From contig JAFHKN010000006.1 in NCBI GenBank assembly GCA_016937575.1, forward strand, positions 1 through 27,802: a DNA stretch of 27,802 nt, in the 5' to 3' direction. This DNA is from Roseomonas aeriglobus. Lineage in GTDB: Bacteria > Pseudomonadota > Alphaproteobacteria > Sphingomonadales > Sphingomonadaceae. The translations under genes were made by a program, and so were the position numbers. Shown in pieces: positions 24,574 to 27,802 of the stretch (positions are counted from its first letter, which is position 1; each line of letters starts with the position of its first letter). The notes beneath the pieces were generated by a model. The model saw only the letters and a program-made list of their open reading frames with translations, had not been told where the DNA came from and made no database searches.

Positions 24574-26910
24574 ATGTTCGACAAGAAGACTGTATCGATC
24601 GAGTGGGGCGGCAAGACGCTGACGCTCGAAACGGGCAAGGTTGCCCGTCAGGCCGACGGCGCGGTGATCGCGACGCTCGGCGAAACCGTGGTGCTGTGCG
24701 CCGTCACCGCCGCGAAGACCGTCAAGGAAGGGCAGGACTTCTTCCCGCTGACCGTCCACTATCAGGAAAAATTCTCCGCCGCCGGTCGCATTCCGGGCGG
24801 CTTCTTCAAGCGTGAGCGTGGCGCGACCGAAAAGGAAACCCTGGTCAGCCGCCTGATCGACCGTCCGATCCGCCCGCTGTTCCCCGAAGGCTTTTACAAC
24901 GAAATCAACGCCATCGCTCAGGTGCTGAGCTATGACGGCGAGAACGAGCCCGACATCCTGGCGATGGTCGCAGCCTCGGCCGCGCTCACCATCTCGGGCG
25001 TGCCCTTCATGGGCCCGATCGGCGCCGCGCGCGTCGGGTATGTGAACGGCGAATATGTCCTGAACCCGACCGACGAACAGGTCGCCGAGGGTGACCTCGA
25101 CCTGGTCGTCGCCGCGACCTACGACGCGGTGATGATGGTCGAATCCGAAGCCAACGAGCTGTCGGAAGAGGTCATGCTGGGCGCGGTGCTGTTCGCGCAC
25201 GACGCCTGCCGCGAAGTCGTCAAGGCGATCGTCAAGCTTGCCGAACAGGCCGCCAAGGATCCGTGGGAGCTGGACAAGGTCGACGACAAGTCGGCGACGC
25301 TCGCCAAGCTGAACGACATCATCGGCGCCGACATCGCCGCCGCCTACAAGCTGACCGACAAGCAGCAGCGCCAGGTCGCGCTGAACGAAGCGCGCGCCAA
25401 GGCGCGGGACGCCTTCGCCGACCTGAAGGAAAGCGATCCGGCGCAATATCTCGGCACGCTGAAGCTGGTGAAGAAGCTGGAAGCGAACATCGTGCGCGGC
25501 GCCATCCTGAAGGATGGCAAGCGCATCGACGGCCGCACCACCACGCAGATCCGCCAGATCGAAGCAGAAACGCACTTCCTGCCGCGTGCCCACGGCTCGG
25601 CGCTGTTCACCGCGGCGAGACGCAGACGATCGCGACCGCGACGCTCGGCACCCGCGACGCGGAGCAGATGATCGACGGCCTGGGCGGCCTGTCGTACCAG
25701 CACTTCATGCTGCACTATAACTTCCCGCCCTATTCGGTCGGTGAAGTGGCCGCTTCGGTGCGCCGGGCCGCCGCGAAGTCGGTCACGGCAAGCTCGCCTG
25801 GCGCGCGCTGCACCCGGTGCTGCCGTCGAAGGAAGACTTCCCCTACACGATCCGCCTGACCAGCGACATCACCGAGTCGAACGGCTCGTCGTCGATGGCG
25901 TCGGTCTGCGGCGGTTCGCTGGCCCTGATGGACGCCGGCGTGCCGATCAAGCGCCCGGTGTCGGGCATCGCGATGGGCCTGATCCTCGAGGGCAAGGACT
26001 TCGCAATCCTCAGCGACATCCTGGGTGACGAAGATCACCTAGGCGACATGGACTTCAAGGTGGCGGGCACGTCCGAAGGCATCACCACGATGCAGATGGA
26101 CATCAAGATCGCCGGCATCACCAAGGAGATCTTCGAGGCCGCGCTGCATCAGGCCAAGGAAGGCCGTGCGCATATTCTTGGCGAAATGAACAAGGCGCTG
26201 GGCGAGACCCGCTCGGAGCTGTCGGCGCACGCGCCGCGCATCGAGACCTTCACAATCGACAAGTCGAAGATCCGCGAAGTTATCGGCACCGGCGGCAAGG
26301 TCATCCGCGAGATCGTCGCGACGACCGGCGCCAAGGTCGACATCGACGACGAGGGCGTGATCAAGGTCTCGTCGAGCGATCCGTCGCAGATCGAAGCCGC
26401 GATCAACTGGATCAAGGGCCTGGTCGAAGAGGCCGAGGTCGGCAAGATCTACACCGGCAAGGTCAACATCGTCGACTTCGGTGCCTTCGTGAACTTCATG
26501 GGTGGCAAGGACGGCCTCGTCCACGTCAGCGAGATGAAGAACGAGCGCGTCGAGAAGCCGACCGACGTCGTGTCGGAAGGCCAGGAAGTGAAGGTCAAGG
26601 TCCTCGAAATCGACCGCGCGGCAAGGTGCGCCTGTCGATGCGTGTCGTCGACCAGGAAACCGGCGAAGAGCTGGAGGACACCCGTCCTGCCCGCGAACCG
26701 CGCGGCGAGCGTGGCGATCGCGGCCCGCGCGGCGATCGTGGCGGCGACCGCGGTGGTGACCGTGGCGGCCGCGGCGGCGATCGTGGCGATCGCGGTCCCC
26801 GTCGGGACCGTGGCGACCGCGGTCCGCGCCGCGAGCGCAGCGAAGGCGGCAAGGACGAGGGCCCCGAGCCCGAATTCGCGCCCGCGTTCCTGACGGGCGA
26901 CAAGGACTAA
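24574..26910 (+). CDS. pnp: Polyribonucleotide nucleotidyltransferase (PNPase), 3 apparent one-base deletions
   Basis: Phosphorolytic 3'-5' exoribonuclease of the degradosome. ATG 24574 with AAGGAAACCAA upstream gives [20 protein letters not shown]. First RNase PH domain: [40 protein letters not shown]; helical linker; second domain: [41 protein letters not shown] domain: [16 protein letters not shown]1 domain: [21 protein letters not shown] long Arg-Gly-Asp-rich tail (about residues 710-760) follows, then an acidic end. Single bases are missing near 25611, 25748 and 26620; restoring them gives 779 residues. E. coli PNPase has 711, so the extra length is the tail. Confidence 0.96.
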
Positions 26911-26955
26911 GTCCTTCGCGACAAGTTACCGTGCCGGAAAGGTATGGGGAGGATG

Positions 26956-26989
26956 GGCCCCGGAGAGCGATCTCCGGGGCCTTTCTCTT
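26956..26989 (+). terminator. Rho-independent terminator after pnp
   Basis: Perfect 11-bp stem GGCCCCGGAGA-gcga-TCTCCGGGGCC followed directly by TTTCTCTT, 45 bases after the pnp stop. This is the clearest intrinsic terminator of the window and marks the end of the rimP-to-pnp transcription block. Confidence 0.93.
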
Positions 26990-27015
26990 GCGCGTCCGCC
27001 GCCACTCGCCGCGCT

Positions 27016-27088
27016 GTGCTCCGGCGAAGGCCGGAGCCCTGGCGACTGCGGCCCCCGTCCGCCGCCGCTCCGGCTTTCGCCGGAGCAC
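27016..27088. repeat. REP-like paired palindrome C after pnp
   Basis: Left arm GTGCTCCGGCGAAGGCCGGA(GC) and the reverse complement of the right arm agree over 22 bases with one mismatch; each arm is a hairpin with GCTCCGGC/GCCGGAGC stems. Spacer is 29 bases. Same plan as palindromes A and B. Confidence 0.75.
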
Positions 27089-27135
27089 AAGCACGACCTG
27101 CTTCGCCTAAAACAGACTCGCGCGATGGCGCGCCT

Positions 27136-27150
27136 GAAAATACCATTTTC
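27136..27150. repeat. Small hairpin with 3-base loop
   Basis: GAAAAT-acc-ATTTTC, a perfect 6-bp stem in the region upstream of the beta-lactamase-like gene. Same 3-base-loop plan as the hairpins before ylxR and pnp, but A+T in the core. Confidence 0.45.
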
Positions 27151-27182
27151 CTACATGACCCGCTTTGGTGCAGCGTAGCGCC

Positions 27183-27802
27183 ATGACGCGCACCAACCTC
27201 TCCGCCAGCCCAGCCGAATTTCACACGAAATTTTCACACGCCATATGGGTGAGCTTTGTGAACTTTGCCGCCGCGGCTGCGATCCTCGCCGCACCGGTCG
27301 CAACCGCGCAGACCTTGCCACCCGGCCTGACCGAGCGCGTCACGCAGATCGCGAAAGACCGATGCCGGCAAGGTCGGTGCCTATGCGGTCGATATCGACA
27401 CCGGGGCGACGCTGGCCATCAACGCCGACGACCGTTTCCCCATGGCGAGCGTGGTGAAACTGGCGATCGCCGCGACCTATCTCGACGGCGTCGACAAGCG
27501 TCGTTGGAGCCTGGCGACGATGCACACGCTCGACGAGGGGATGCGCGTCCGCTCCGACGGCATCACCGACACGCTGCCGCACGCCGGCGTCGCGCTGTCC
27601 GGCGCGAATCTGATCGAGCTGTCGCTGACCGTTAGCGACAATACGGCGACCGACATGCTGTTGAAAGCGGTTGGCGGCCCTGCCGCGGTCACCCGCTGGC
27701 TGCAGGCGAAGGGATCGCGGGTCAGCGCGTCGACCGTACGATTGCGCGGCTGCTGATCGACGTCAGCGGCCACACCCCCGATCCGAAACTGGCCGATGGC
27801 CC
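27183..27802 (+). CDS. Class A beta-lactamase-like serine hydrolase, 3' end outside window, frameshifted
   Basis: Secreted active-site-serine hydrolase of the class A beta-lactamase/D-Ala-D-Ala peptidase fold. Signal peptide: VSFVNFAAAAAILAAPVATA ending before QTLPPGL. The SxxK motif is MASVVKLAIAATYL and the SDN loop is LTVSDNTATDMLLKAVGG, both required for catalysis; the omega-loop Glu and KTG lie beyond the window. ATG 27183 is the first start; GTG 27249 would give a tighter signal peptide. Breaks near 27359 (one extra or two missing bases) and 27711 (one G missing; restoring it yields QRVDRTIARLLIDVSG). Whether it confers resistance cannot be told from this part. Confidence 0.85.

Overview
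The window is a G+C-rich alphaproteobacterial chromosome segment. It most resembles Sphingomonas or a close sphingomonad, judged from gene order, the style of the small regulatory proteins and the intergenic palindromic repeats; this assignment is from memory of those families, not from a search. It runs from the 3' end of thiC to the start of a class A beta-lactamase-like gene.

Layout. (1) 1-6260 is an accessory area: the tail of thiC; a more A+T-rich stretch with an unknown small gene and a broken DUF488 gene; a yefM-yoeB toxin-antitoxin pair divergent from a VOC-fold gene and a GNAT acetyltransferase; a broken helix-turn-helix gene; and a minus-strand cluster of a LuxR-type regulator with a C-terminal membrane anchor, a small helical protein, a membrane protein, a MarR-like regulator and a DUF3253 protein. 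(2) 6260-10750 holds a translationally coupled four-gene operon: an unknown secreted protein, a MacA-like lipoprotein adaptor, a MacB-type ATPase and a MacB/FtsX-type permease. (3) 10996-14718 holds tRNA-Gln(CTG) with a promoter, ppx/gppA, rlmE, a PQQ-type sugar dehydrogenase lipoprotein and a small membrane protein. (4) 14791-26981 is the translation/RNA operon rimP-nusA-ylxR-infB-rbfA, then an AbrB/VapC-type toxin-antitoxin pair, tdk, an M50 protease, truB, rpsO and pnp, ending in a strong terminator. (5) A class A beta-lactamase-like gene is cut by the window end.

Quality warning. Many genes are split by frameshifts, including nusA, infB and pnp, which cannot all be dead. Nearly every break I could reconstruct is the loss of one G or C from a short G/C run. 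These look like residual sequencing or assembly errors, so broken genes here should not be read as pseudogenes without re-sequencing. Genes at about 6.9-15.7 kb are intact; infB at 17.99-19.25 kb is worst.

Most interesting biology: a 144-bp element with near-perfect terminal inverted repeats lies inside truB and may be translated as an insert; related palindromic repeats sit at several junctions of the same operon; two toxin-antitoxin loci carry operators of the same 7-4-7 geometry; a secreted protein of unknown function is coupled to a dedicated MacAB-like exporter; and PNPase has an RGD-rich C-terminal tail.
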